Shown: positions 34,635 to 43,241 of the stretch, one piece after another
Layout: the number at the start of each line of letters is the position of its first letter
How positions within the stretch are numbered: the first letter of the stretch is position 1
Source: Bacillota bacterium
GTDB lineage: Bacteria > Bacillota > UBA4882 > UBA8346
Reading direction: 5' to 3'
DNA length: 64,000 bases
NCBI GenBank assembly: GCA_023401925.1
Contig: JAEXDA010000073.1
Coordinates: 1-64,000 of the forward strand
The notes under the pieces: generated by a model
What the model was told of the DNA's origin: nothing
The model's database searches: none
What the model saw: the letters and a program-made list of their open reading frames with translations, nothing else
Made by a program: the position numbers and the translations under genes

Positions 34635-35180
34635 ATTTCCGCTCCTCCTCATCAGGTTTTGGTTGATACCATCGACCACCATTAATTTATCATGTTTGCT
34701 TTCTCGGCGCATGAAGGATTCAATCAAAACATAGCACAATTTTAACATGCCCTGGTCAAGTTGGAATTACAAAGAACTTCCAGCGGGAGCGGGTTTCAGC
34801 TTATAGGGCCGTTCATGATTGACAACCACCAGCCCGGTTTGGGTTCTTGTGTTAAAAGGTTTCAAAGGCAAAGTGTTTGGAGATCCAGAAAATATTTTTT
34901 GCCTAAATGCATCTACCCTTCCCCTGGTAAAGGGAATCGGCTGGAATCAGGGGCCAATCTGAATGTTGGAGCTTTTAAGGGTAACAGTCAAAACCAGCCA
35001 ATCCGGCGAATACCCTTTAGGGGCTATGGCCGCTCCAGAAGAATCAGACCATCGATCTTGCATAAAAGAATCCCAGATACTGCTATTCCTTTAAAAATTC
35101 AGGTACTTGTTTATTTAAGATTCTAGTATATAATTAAGCGTAGAACGAATTTTCATTCTATGCTTGAAAGGAATTTTCCT
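34635..35180. other. Spacer with TetR-gene promoter
   Basis: No supported gene; a 121-codon plus-strand frame (34761-35126) has no RBS and low-complexity basic composition. The right end carries the promoter/operator at 35107-35160. Confidence 0.5.
35107..35160 (+). promoter_or_regulatory. Promoter and TetR-type operator
   Basis: TTGTTT (35107-35112), 16-base spacer, TATAAT (35129-35134), then the 20-bp dyad TAGAACGAAT/TTTCATTCTA (35141-35160), 8 of 10 pairs matching. Position just after the -10 and before the tetR-type gene suggests autorepression. Confidence 0.65.
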
Positions 35181-35852
35181 ATGGCATACCGGACATCTCA
35201 AAAGGTGCAAGAAATGAAGGACGCCAAAAGGCAACATATATTGGAATGTGCGGCCAAAGTTTTTTCGGAAAAAGGATATTATCAAACCAAAGTTACGGAT
35301 ATTCTTGAAGAGTCCGATATTTCTACCGGCTCCTTTTATTTCTATTTTAATAATAAGGAAGCGTTATTCGAGAGTCTCTATGATGAAATGATTCAAACTT
35401 ATTCGGGTGTTTTAGAGGAAGCAATCGACGCCATGAAGGACAATGAGGACAGTATCGTAGAAAGTATTACCAAAGCGCTAACGCTTTCATTGAAGACATT
35501 TCAGACAAATAAGGAACTTGCCGGAATCATGCTGATTCGTTCGGTAGGCTTGAGTCCTGAATTTGAAAAGAAAAGGGCTGCCAATCATCAAAAAATCTCG
35601 CTCATCTTTGAGGAAATATTCAAGGGACTGCTTCAAAGAAAAGTTATCAACGTACCCGATGCCAAAGTGGCAGCAATTCTATTCACCGGATCGATATACA
35701 CCGCCATCACCCACTGGCTCCAGGAAAGCGTTGATATTGATTTAACCGACCTCACGGTTCCTTTGATTGTTTATAATCTACAAGCTCTTGGAATTCAATA
35801 CAATGACACCAATTTTACGGCTGTTTACAAACCCTTTGAACTAAAACACTGA
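35181..35852 (+). CDS. TetR-family transcriptional regulator
   Basis: 223 aa from ATG 35181 (AAAGGA upstream). N-terminal HTH AAKVFSEKGYYQTKVTDILEESDISTGSFYFYF... is clearly TetR; the C-terminal ligand domain is divergent, somewhat like FadR/YsiA-type acyl-CoA-responsive members. Probably represses itself and the following hypothetical-nitronate monooxygenase pair. Confidence 0.9.
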   Translation: MAYRTSQKVQEMKDAKRQHILECAAKVFSEKGYYQTKVTDILEESDISTGSFYFYFNNKEALFESLYDEMIQTYSGVLEEAIDAMKDNEDSIVESITKALTLSLKTFQTNKELAGIMLIRSVGLSPEFEKKRAANHQKISLIFEEIFKGLLQRKVINVPDAKVAAILFTGSIYTAITHWLQESVDIDLTDLTVPLIVYNLQALGIQYNDTNFTAVYKPFELKH

Positions 35853-35889
35853 ATAATTTTTATGAATATAAACGAAGGAGGAAATGGGA

Positions 35890-36258
35890 ATGTTTAAAAC
35901 GCAAGCGGAACAAAATTTATACAACAGGATGTTGATCACGCAAGCCATTAACTATCAAAAGATGGGCTATTCCGATATCAAAATTAACAATGAGAAATGC
36001 AGCAACGGAAAACCCAGCCAAGTGTGCGGTTACATTCCTGATTTAACGGCGGTTTTAGAAGATGAAGTTATTTTGTGTGAAATCGTGACGGACGATTCCG
36101 TCAATGAGCCAGGTGCTTTCCAAAAGTGGAAAACGCTATGCCGAAGCACGAATGACTTTCATATGGTTATCCCGAGAAAAAGCTTTGAGATGATTAAAGA
36201 TTTGATGAAAAGCAATGGCATCAACGTAAATAAATACTGGTATAGCAAGAGCTGTTAA
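35890..36258 (+). CDS. Small hypothetical protein with PD-(D/E)XK-like core
   Basis: 122 aa from ATG 35890 (GGAGG at 8 bases; ATG 35884 is too close). Residues about 48-70 contain PDLTAVLEDEVILCEIV, a P-D...(D/E)-x-V pattern as in degenerate PD-(D/E)XK nuclease folds, with Val where Lys is expected; so probably not an active nuclease. Contains three Cys. Lies between tetR and the nitronate monooxygenase. Confidence 0.6.
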   Translation: MFKTQAEQNLYNRMLITQAINYQKMGYSDIKINNEKCSNGKPSQVCGYIPDLTAVLEDEVILCEIVTDDSVNEPGAFQKWKTLCRSTNDFHMVIPRKSFEMIKDLMKSNGINVNKYWYSKSC

Positions 36259-36320
36259 TTTCCTGGCCAGGAATTGCCAATGCTATGGATGGATTGAGAC
36301 GACAAAAAAACGGAGGATAT

Positions 36321-37412
36321 ATGATGGGATATAACCCAATTAAAGGTTTAAACATTGGAGATTTAACCACCAGATTGCCGATTATCCAAGGGGGAATGGG
36401 AGTCGGAGTGTCCCTATCCGGACTGGCTTCTGCGGTAGCCAATGCCGGTGGTATCGGTGTTATAGCTACCGCCGGTATCGGTATGCTGGAACCCAATTTC
36501 GCCGCGGATTTTTTAGCATCCAATATCAAGGCCCTCAAAAATGAAATTAGAAAAGCCCGCTTAATGACAAATGGAATCATTGGCGTCAATATCATGGTGG
36601 CTTTATCCAACTATGCCGACATGGCTCGGACGGCCATCCAAGAAGGCGTTGATGTCATTTTTTCCGGCGCCGGACTGCCGCTCAATCTGCCCCAATTTTT
36701 GGAGGGTTCCCGAAAAACCAAGTTGGTCCCGATTGTGTCTTCTGCCCGGGCGGCCGGAATCATTTTTAAAAAATGGATTGAAAAATATAACTATGTTCCC
36801 GACGCTATCGTGGTTGAGGGGCCCATGGCCGGGGGACATTTGGGATTTAAAGCGGACCAGATCATCAGTTCGGCATATTCGTTGGAAAGCCTGATTCCCC
36901 AGGTACTGGAGGAAGTGGGCAGGTTTGAAGAACAATGCCAACAGAAAGTTCCGGTGATTGCCGCCGGGGGGATTTATACCGGGGCGGATATTGACCGATT
37001 TTTACGGTTGGGAGCATCCGGCGTTCAAATGGCCACCCGATTCATTACCACGGATGAATGCGATGCGGATATTGAGTTTAAAAAAACCTTTCTGAATTTG
37101 AAACAAGAAGACCTGGTTATTATTAAGAGTCCTGTGGGTTTACTGGGGCGAGCCATCAAGAATAAGTTTATCGCCGATGTGGCATTGGGCAATAAAAAGC
37201 CCTTTCAATGCGTTTATCATTGTATTACAACTTGTGATTACAAAAAAAGCCCTTATTGCATTGCATTGGCACTCATCAATGCTTGCAGGGGAAAACTAAA
37301 ACAAGGATTCGTTTTTTCCGGCTCCAACGGTTATCGTAACACCGAAATCGTACCGGTAAGGACTTTGATGGATTCCCTGCTTGAAGAATATCTCTGCGTA
37401 GCAGCAGTTTGA
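36321..37412 (+). CDS. Nitronate monooxygenase / FabK-like flavoenzyme
   Basis: 363 aa, start at ATG 36321 or 36324 after CGGAGGATAT. TIM-barrel FMN enzyme of the 2-nitropropane dioxygenase family: PIIQGGMGVGVS, GVNIMVA, EGPMAGGHLGF (catalytic His), and AAGGIYTGADIDRFL. Ends with a Cys-rich segment (CVYHCITTCDYKKSPYC) typical of the long clostridial subgroup. Oxidises nitronates, or could be an enoyl-ACP reductase relative; context favours an accessory detoxifying role. Confidence 0.88.
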   Translation: MMGYNPIKGLNIGDLTTRLPIIQGGMGVGVSLSGLASAVANAGGIGVIATAGIGMLEPNFAADFLASNIKALKNEIRKARLMTNGIIGVNIMVALSNYADMARTAIQEGVDVIFSGAGLPLNLPQFLEGSRKTKLVPIVSSARAAGIIFKKWIEKYNYVPDAIVVEGPMAGGHLGFKADQIISSAYSLESLIPQVLEEVGRFEEQCQQKVPVIAAGGIYTGADIDRFLRLGASGVQMATRFITTDECDADIEFKKTFLNLKQEDLVIIKSPVGLLGRAIKNKFIADVALGNKKPFQCVYHCITTCDYKKSPYCIALALINACRGKLKQGFVFSGSNGYRNTEIVPVRTLMDSLLEEYLCVAAV

Positions 37413-37730
37413 CAAGAGGAATGAGATAAAGAAAACTCTCAGCATTGATGAGAGGACAAAGGCTGACGATGTTACTCGAAGTAATTCAATCGTTGAACAA
37501 CCGAAAAAGTAAAAGATTGTTGATGTGGGTTGGATTGATTCGAGTTTATTTCGGAAATGTTTTGTGTTTTTTAGAAATCTGTGTTATTATATGAGTAGTG
37601 CCCAAACTGAGGAAAGTAATAATGTGGTTTGCAAATTCGAAGAGCGCATCGGCGTGAATTGCCTCCAATATTATAAACCCGAGGGAAAGGTAAAATACAG
37701 CCCATCGGGCTTAAAATGGAGGTTTTTTAT
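37413..37730 (+). promoter_or_regulatory. Promoter and long structured leader of the zinc-ribbon gene
   Basis: TTGTGT (37562-37567), 17-base spacer, TATTAT (37585-37590), leaving a leader of about 135 bases. The leader can fold: CCCGA (about 37679) with TCGGG (about 37705), and GCGCATCGGCG segments. No known riboswitch is recognised. The part before 37562 holds nothing clear. Confidence 0.5.
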
Positions 37731-38048
37731 ATGTTCCAGGACAAAATGCTCGTATGCAAAGATTGTGGGAATGATTTTTCGTTTACCGTAAGTGAACAGG
37801 AGTTTTTCGCCGAAAAAGGGTTTTCGAATGAGCCGGGACGGTGTCCGCAATGTAGAGCGGCCAGAAAAGAACAAAACGCCGGTAGAAGAGATTCAGGACG
37901 AGGTTACCAAGGAAGGTCTTCCGAACGGGAGATGTATCCTGCGGTTTGCCACTCTTGCGGAACCAGCACAATGGTTCCTTTCCAACCATCCGGTGATAAA
38001 CCCGTCTATTGCCGCAATTGCTACAAACCCAAAAGACAACAGTATTAA
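37731..38048 (+). CDS. Zinc-ribbon protein with two CxxC pairs at each end
   Basis: 105 aa from ATG 37731 (TGGAGG 9 bases upstream). N-terminal CKDCGNDFSFTVSEQEFFAEKGF ... CPQC is a four-Cys zinc ribbon; a Gly/Arg/Ser-rich linker follows (about 50-70), then CHSCG ... CRNCY forms a second knuckle. The N-terminal part matches a widespread small zinc-ribbon family often found with cold-shock proteins. Likely nucleic-acid binding; inference. Terminator follows. Confidence 0.85.
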   Translation: MFQDKMLVCKDCGNDFSFTVSEQEFFAEKGFSNEPGRCPQCRAARKEQNAGRRDSGRGYQGRSSEREMYPAVCHSCGTSTMVPFQPSGDKPVYCRNCYKPKRQQY

Positions 38049-38063
38049 AAGTGTGAAACCAAA

Positions 38064-38105
38064 AAGATTCTCCGCACAGAAGGAAGGCGGAGGGTCTTTT
38101 TTTTA
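38064..38105 (+). terminator. Terminator
   Basis: CTCCGC/GCGGAG stem (38070-38092) flanked by AAAGA and TCTTTTTTTT. Confidence 0.88.
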
Positions 38106-38161
38106 CAATCTCACCATCCATCCTTTTTTAAAGATTTGCAGAGTGTATTGATATTTTAATC

Positions 38162-38368
38162 TTAAATCGTAAATGAATTTTGGTCCATGACTTTAATGAT
38201 TTCCAAATTGCCGGACCGTAAAGTGATAAAACCGTTTACGGTTATTTGTTCAAGAGCAGAGCTGTCTACTTCGCCTTGCCAATAGACGATATCCAGACCG
38301 CTATGGTCATTGGGAGTCAGAGATTGGATAGTAAATAATTGCCCGCCGATAGCCGCTTTCCTCACCAT
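38162..38368 (-). CDS. Small hypothetical protein
   Basis: 68 aa, beta-rich pattern, RBS AAAGGAGAA before ATG 38368. No signal peptide or span. No family recognised. Confidence 0.6.
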   Translation of the reverse strand: MVRKAAIGGQLFTIQSLTPNDHSGLDIVYWQGEVDSSALEQITVNGFITLRSGNLEIIKVMDQNSFTI

Positions 38369-38759
38369 GATTATTCTCCTTTTGTGGTTTGCGTCAACTC
38401 AAGTCATTGATAAGCGCGGAGTCCCATCAACTCGTCCGGTTGTTAAACCCTGCTTCTTGTGAAAACCATGGTGAAATGTAAAGTAGAGTATTTAAGAATT
38501 AATGGAATCTAATTTCCGGAAAATATCACCTTCACGGAGAAATTATTTCATATCTTTTTTAAGCCTTTCGCCGGTTTTTCGGAAATTCCTTTCTGCGGAG
38601 AAATTAAATAGGACCTTCTCCCACTAAACGCGAAAACTTTGTGATGGGGAGGAGAAAATAGGCCAAAGGGTGAGCGCTGCACCATAGAGGTAAATATGGG
38701 GGATTCATACAAGGTTCGTCAAGATTTTATAAGTTTATTCTTTTCATGATGGAGGAAAT
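38369..38759. other. Spacer with direct repeats upstream of the AraC gene
   Basis: Two imperfect direct repeats, CGGAAA...CGGAGAAATTA, at 38517-38545 and 38580-38606 (61-63 bp apart). These may be binding sites for the AraC-type regulator. No gene seen. Confidence 0.45.
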
Positions 38760-39596
38760 ATGATTTTTAAAAACTTGTTTTTTTACATTCATTACTGCAA
38801 TTTTAAGACTTTTGGCAGCCACGGCCGGGAGTTATTTACCAAGAAACTAGCCCGGATCTTACCCCATCATGAACTGATATTGATCACAGGGGGCAGGGGC
38901 AATATTACCATTGACCAGAAAAGCTATTCCATTCGTGGCGGCATGCTTTTTTACATCTGGCCCGACGTGCTCCATTCCGTTGAATTCGAGACCGAAAAAT
39001 CCGAAAGTCTTTTATCGGTCCATTTTAGTTGCGCCCGGGTGGACTTGAACGAGGGCCGGTGGAACATTCAAAATCTGGCAGAGCAGCTTTGGCCACACCC
39101 GGCTCAGGAAATACAGGATTATTATCCGATCTATGATGGATTTAAAAGGCTGGTTGATACTTGGAATGCCAAGCTTCCCGGTTATGAATTTTTTTCAAAA
39201 GCTTGCCTGCAGCAATTATTCACTGCGATTTACCAAAACACCGGCAAGGAAAATCGCAATTACGGAGCTTCCATCAAAGTAGAAAAAGTTATCAACTTTA
39301 TGCATCAAAATATCAACACCCGGGTGAACTTGACCGAAGTATCGGAGATGGTGGAACTATCACCCCCTTATTTATCAAGGGTTTTCAAAGAGACCACCGG
39401 CTATTCGGTGATCGAGTATTTTAACAAGATCAAAATCGATAAAGCTAAAGAATTAATCATCGAAGGAGATAGGAAAATTAAGGAAATCGCCGGAATCCTC
39501 GGGTTTAAGGATGAATTTTATTTTAGCAGGATATTTAAACAAATCGAAGGAGTCAGCCCCTCCAAATTTTACAGCAAAATCGTCCATGGAGTTTAA
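38760..39596 (+). CDS. AraC-family transcriptional regulator
   Basis: 278 aa. N-terminal cupin-like sensor domain (about 20-110, GGMLFYIWPDVLHSVEFE), C-terminal double HTH (about 175-275) with SPPYLSRVFKETTGYSVIEY and the closing GFKDEFYFSRIFKQIEGVSPSKF signature. RBS GGAGGAA. Likely controls the MFS transporter and hydrolase genes that follow. Confidence 0.92.
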   Translation: MIFKNLFFYIHYCNFKTFGSHGRELFTKKLARILPHHELILITGGRGNITIDQKSYSIRGGMLFYIWPDVLHSVEFETEKSESLLSVHFSCARVDLNEGRWNIQNLAEQLWPHPAQEIQDYYPIYDGFKRLVDTWNAKLPGYEFFSKACLQQLFTAIYQNTGKENRNYGASIKVEKVINFMHQNINTRVNLTEVSEMVELSPPYLSRVFKETTGYSVIEYFNKIKIDKAKELIIEGDRKIKEIAGILGFKDEFYFSRIFKQIEGVSPSKFYSKIVHGV

Positions 39597-39608
39597 AATC
39601 GTCCATGG
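39576..39608 (+). repeat. Direct repeat AAAATCGTCCATGG
   Basis: Exact 14-base copies at 39576-39589 and 39595-39608, period 19, spanning the stop of the AraC gene and upstream of the MFS gene. AraC regulators bind direct repeats, but simple duplication is equally possible. Confidence 0.5.
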
Positions 39609-39702
39609 TTTAAAGCTGCTCCGCAGATTAAAATAGAGGATAATATTGTTCATTTCCCTTGGGATGATGAGCGATTGAACAGCAGAAAGAAGGCTTATCT
39701 TC

Positions 39703-40905
39703 ATGGAGATTTGGAAAAGGAATTTACTGGTTTGTTGGTTTGGCATCTTTGTAGCCAGTATCGGAATGAGCCAAATTGCGCCGGTATTGCCTCTTTATAT
39801 CAAGCATCTCGGGGTGAAGGGTACCGGGTTAATTGCCCAATTTTCGGGCATTGCTTTTGGTATCACCTATATCATTTCCGCTGTTTTTTCGCCGATTTGG
39901 GGCCATGCCGCCGACAAATACGGGCGCAAACCAATGATTTTACGGGCCAGTCTGGGCATGGCGGTGGTCATCGGCAGCATGGGTTTTGTACAAAATGTAT
40001 ATCTGTTGATCGGTTTAAGACTGTTGCAGGGCGCCATCACCGGTTATGCCACCGCCTGCACCACGTTGATTGCTACCCAAACCGACAGGGAACATGCGGG
40101 ATATGCTTTGGGAACCCTTTCAACCTCAAATATTGCGGGTTCTTTGCTTGGGCCCCTGATTGGCGGTTATATCGCAGAAAACTTGGGCCTGCAAAATGTA
40201 TTTTTTATTACCGGCGCACTGCTGCTGGTATCATTTATCACCACGGCTTTGTTTGTGAAGGAAAATTTCCTCCGGGAAGCAAAAAAGGCGCCCAATATCA
40301 GGGAAGTATGGAATGATGTTCCCGAAAAAGCCCTGACGTTGATCATGTTCATCACTTTTTTTGTAATGGCGGTTGCTTTTTATATTGTGGAACCGATTAT
40401 CACCGTCTATATCACCCAGTTGGCAGGCAACACCCGTCATGTTGCTTTGCTGGCCGGACTAGCATTTTCCGCCTCCGGGCTGGCCAATATCATTGCTGCG
40501 CCTAAGTTAGGAAAACTGTCGGATAAAATCGGTCCTCAAAAGGTTATGTTTATCGCCCTGGTGGTGGCCGGACTCATTTATTTGCCCCAAGCCTTTGTCA
40601 AAACTCCCTGGCAATTAATGAGCCTTCGCTTTTTATTGGGATTGGCCATGGCGGGACTGATGCCTTCGGTCAATATCCTGCTCAAGAGAATTACCCCCGA
40701 TGTTTTGACCGGCAGAGTATTTGGTTTTAGTATGTCCGCCGGGTATTTGGGAGTATTTGGAGGCGCGGTTTTAGGGGGACAGGTGGCGGCCCATTTGGGT
40801 ATCCGCAATGTGTTCTTCCTTACCAGCGCATTATTACTGGCCAATGCGGTGTGGGTTTATTTTAAAGTATATAAAAAGCTCTGTTTAAAAGAAATGAGTG
40901 CATGA
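39703..40905 (+). CDS. MFS multidrug-type efflux transporter
   Basis: 400 aa, 12 predicted spans. Motif A HAADKYGRKPMI between spans 2 and 3 and the drug/H+ antiporter-type GPLIGGYIAE (motif C) in span 5. DHA1 family. Downstream of an AraC regulator and followed after 15 bp by a hydrolase gene, so a regulated export cassette is likely. Confidence 0.9.
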   Translation: MEIWKRNLLVCWFGIFVASIGMSQIAPVLPLYIKHLGVKGTGLIAQFSGIAFGITYIISAVFSPIWGHAADKYGRKPMILRASLGMAVVIGSMGFVQNVYLLIGLRLLQGAITGYATACTTLIATQTDREHAGYALGTLSTSNIAGSLLGPLIGGYIAENLGLQNVFFITGALLLVSFITTALFVKENFLREAKKAPNIREVWNDVPEKALTLIMFITFFVMAVAFYIVEPIITVYITQLAGNTRHVALLAGLAFSASGLANIIAAPKLGKLSDKIGPQKVMFIALVVAGLIYLPQAFVKTPWQLMSLRFLLGLAMAGLMPSVNILLKRITPDVLTGRVFGFSMSAGYLGVFGGAVLGGQVAAHLGIRNVFFLTSALLLANAVWVYFKVYKKLCLKEMSA

Positions 40906-40920
40906 ATAGGAGAGATTACG

Positions 40921-41523
40921 TTGGCAGAAGGAAAATCAATCGAAACGGAAATCCTGAAAGTCGAAAAAACGGCGTTGGTAGTGATCGACTTGCAAAATGG
41001 AATTGCCAACCGGGAGAGAAAGCTTTCCCCTTACCCTGCCGATCAGGTGATTGAGAATGCCAGCCGGTTGGTTCTGGCTTTCACGGCAAAAGGAGCTTTC
41101 GCCGTACTGGTAAGAGTTTCATCTATAGACGGTAAAGACATGCCCAGGCCTGATACGGATTGGAACATGCCTTCACCCGGCTTTCAGGAAGGATGGGATG
41201 ATTTTGTCCCCCAATTGGCCAGCTTTCAAAACGTCCATCGGGTTATCAAACGGCAATGGGGAGCCTTTTACGGTACCGATCTCGACTTACAGTTGCGCCG
41301 CCGCGGTATTGATACGGTTGTCCTTTGCGGCATCTCCACTGGAATCGGGGTGGATACCACAGCCAGGGAAGCGTATCAACATGGCTACCATCAAATTTTT
41401 GTGGAAGATGCCATGGCGGCGCAAACCCGGGAAGAGCACGATTATGTATGTCAACATATCTTTCCGAGGATCGGCAGGATTCGGACAACTTCGCAGGTGG
41501 TAGAACTTTTGTCACGCCCTTAA
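40921..41523 (+). CDS. Isochorismatase-family hydrolase with Gly in place of the nucleophile Cys
   Basis: 200 aa. Catalytic Asp in VVIDLQNG (about residue 21), Lys in IKRQWGAFYGTDL, and the region CGISTGIGVDTTAREA, where nicotinamidase-type enzymes have Cys at the second-last Gly of GIG. This substitution is normal in true isochorismatases and in several uncharacterised relatives, so an amidase mechanism is unlikely. TTG start, RBS AGGAGAG. Confidence 0.85.
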   Translation: MAEGKSIETEILKVEKTALVVIDLQNGIANRERKLSPYPADQVIENASRLVLAFTAKGAFAVLVRVSSIDGKDMPRPDTDWNMPSPGFQEGWDDFVPQLASFQNVHRVIKRQWGAFYGTDLDLQLRRRGIDTVVLCGISTGIGVDTTAREAYQHGYHQIFVEDAMAAQTREEHDYVCQHIFPRIGRIRTTSQVVELLSRP

Positions 41524-41604
41524 ACGAAGGGGACACAGTGGTGATGAAACCCGTCCGGACTTTTTGATGATCTCTGGCAATAAAAAGGAAATTGTCTCTA
41601 TCTA

Positions 41605-41632
41605 TTGAATTTATAAACCAATTCAATATAAT
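41605..41632 (+). promoter_or_regulatory. Sigma-A promoter of the beta-barrel gene
   Basis: TTGAAT (41605-41610), 16-base spacer, TATAAT (41627-41632). Confidence 0.65.
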
Positions 41633-41679
41633 GAGTTGATTTGTTCTTGACGGGGGATCGGGAAAGGAAGAGGGCGTAA

Positions 41680-42501
41680 GTGCGAATTTTTAAAAGAGCT
41701 TGGGCGGCCGCTGTGGGGTTTTTACTATTGACGGGGTGGGGCAGCGTTTGTATGGCTGCTCAAACCGATTTTGGCAATCGGCTTGAACTGGATGTCAAAT
41801 ATTATCACTTTGATCAACAGGTGGACTGGGGAGCGGGGAAGGAAGATTTGGAGGATTCCAATAGCGGACGGTTGGATGGAATTTACTTCTCCTATACAAA
41901 CCAAAATCTTGACGGCGGGAGTTATTGGCAGATTACCTATGCTCAAACCCATCACGACACCCGCCATTTTCAAACCAACCAGGATGTTGTCATCATGGAT
42001 TCGCTCGAAGATAACCGAATTTATAATGTAGAGTTTGTTTATGCCAATCCTCTTTCCGGTTTCGAAGACATTTATATCTATCTGGGAGTCGGCGCCCACT
42101 ACTGGGCCAGAGAACTTTCCGCATCTCAAAAAGTAGAATATGGCTGGCTTTATATCCCCTTTGGACTGCGCTTCGAACAAAGCTTCGGGGAGAGGTTGCG
42201 GGCAGCCATGGAGCTCACGGTCCAATTTATGGGGGGCGGGAAAGCGAGAAAGAGGGTCAGCGGGTATGACCTGATCGAAGTCGATCTGGGCAACAAACCC
42301 GGTTACCGGATCAAATTTCCTTTCACTTACCAGATCAGCCCCAGGTGGGGAGTAGCCTTAACCCCCTGGTGTGAATATTCCGCCATCGGGGAAAGCGAGG
42401 TCGGTTCCGCTACGCAAGGAGGGTCAACGGTTGATTTTCAAGTGCAGGATAGTACGACCGAACAATACGGGATTGACATCGGGTTTCAAATGTCTTTTTA
42501 A
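41680..42501 (+). CDS. Probable outer-membrane beta-barrel protein
   Basis: 273 aa from GTG 41680. Signal peptide (hydrophobic about 8-25, cleavage near CMA-AQ). The mature part is a series of alternating, aromatic-rich strands with acidic turns (LELDVKYYHFD, GSYWQITYAQT, YNVEFVYANP, IYLGVGAHYWA, GYRIKFPFTYQI) and ends in Phe (IGFQMSF), the outer-membrane insertion signature. No family named. Supports a two-membrane cell. Confidence 0.68.
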   Translation: MRIFKRAWAAAVGFLLLTGWGSVCMAAQTDFGNRLELDVKYYHFDQQVDWGAGKEDLEDSNSGRLDGIYFSYTNQNLDGGSYWQITYAQTHHDTRHFQTNQDVVIMDSLEDNRIYNVEFVYANPLSGFEDIYIYLGVGAHYWARELSASQKVEYGWLYIPFGLRFEQSFGERLRAAMELTVQFMGGGKARKRVSGYDLIEVDLGNKPGYRIKFPFTYQISPRWGVALTPWCEYSAIGESEVGSATQGGSTVDFQVQDSTTEQYGIDIGFQMSF

Positions 42502-42866
42502 ATGCCGGTCGCTTTACCCGGGATCGGAAACAAAGGGAAAAGCTGGATTGAAACCATGGTAAACCGGGGATATAATGAAAAAGGTTATGGTTCGATTATT
42601 TTTATCAAAGTAAGATGCATCCATGGAACCCTTGCTGGAAAGTCGGTCGCGTACCATCTTTGACTGCCAAAAACCGGTTTTGGGGTTGTCTATAACCCCT
42701 TTCGATAAGACCTTAGCGTATTGGCAAGCAACGGGTTGATTCATCAAGAATGTTGAATTTGATCAATGATTGATTATAGTCAGGGCGGATATTGCGACGT
42801 CAATTCGAGTTGCCCCTTTTTTAGAGCCGGTACAAACATCCGGCTCCACTGCTGGGGTCGGAGTTT
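42502..42866. other. Gene-free stretch
   Basis: No supported gene, terminator or repeat. A 77-codon minus-strand frame (42747-42514) has no RBS. Confidence 0.5.
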
Positions 42867-43031
42867 CTATTCCTGATCCTCAATTTTAATAAAGGCAGGC
42901 CGGCTAATTTGAACGGTTCTGCCTTCAAGGTCTTTATATTGATAGAGGCAGGAATTACCGATGGTATATTTGTTGCCGGCTTTGTCTCCCCTCTGGCGCA
43001 GCGCCTTGTTAGGACGACGGACTTGATCCAT
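42867..43031 (-). CDS. Small basic hypothetical protein (54 aa)
   Basis: ATG 43031 with GAGGGG upstream; reads 54 codons to TAG. Sequence opens MDQVRRPNKALRQRGDKAG and then looks like a small beta barrel (KYTIGNSCLYQYKDLEGRTV). A possible promoter TTTACC-N16-TATTAT precedes it. Not recognised. Confidence 0.6.
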   Translation of the reverse strand: MDQVRRPNKALRQRGDKAGNKYTIGNSCLYQYKDLEGRTVQISRPAFIKIEDQE

Positions 43032-43241
43032 TACTGTTCACCCCTCAAATAATATAACATATTATGTATCGGTAAATCATACTTTTTCTTGAGAAATTTT
43101 TAAAAAGTTTTCCCGTCAAAGGTTTTCTTCCGAAAAATATATTCCGGGGATTGCAGGAAAATCGGGCGCTGGATGGAATAATTGTTTTCAAATATCGTTT
43201 CCAAACGACAGGAGTTTTTTAAGGAGAAAGGTTGTTTTTTA

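Noticed and set aside
34761..35126. 121-codon plus-strand frame before the TetR gene
   Set aside because: No ribosome binding site, basic low-complexity product, and it runs into the TetR promoter.
37525..37791. 88-codon frame over the zinc-ribbon leader
   Set aside because: Includes the promoter region and overlaps the real gene in another frame.
40921..41523. Nicotinamidase assignment
   Set aside because: The nucleophilic Cys position is Gly, so an amidase of that type is unlikely.
42514..42747. 77-codon minus-strand frame after the beta-barrel gene
   Set aside because: No RBS, odd composition, and no promoter.
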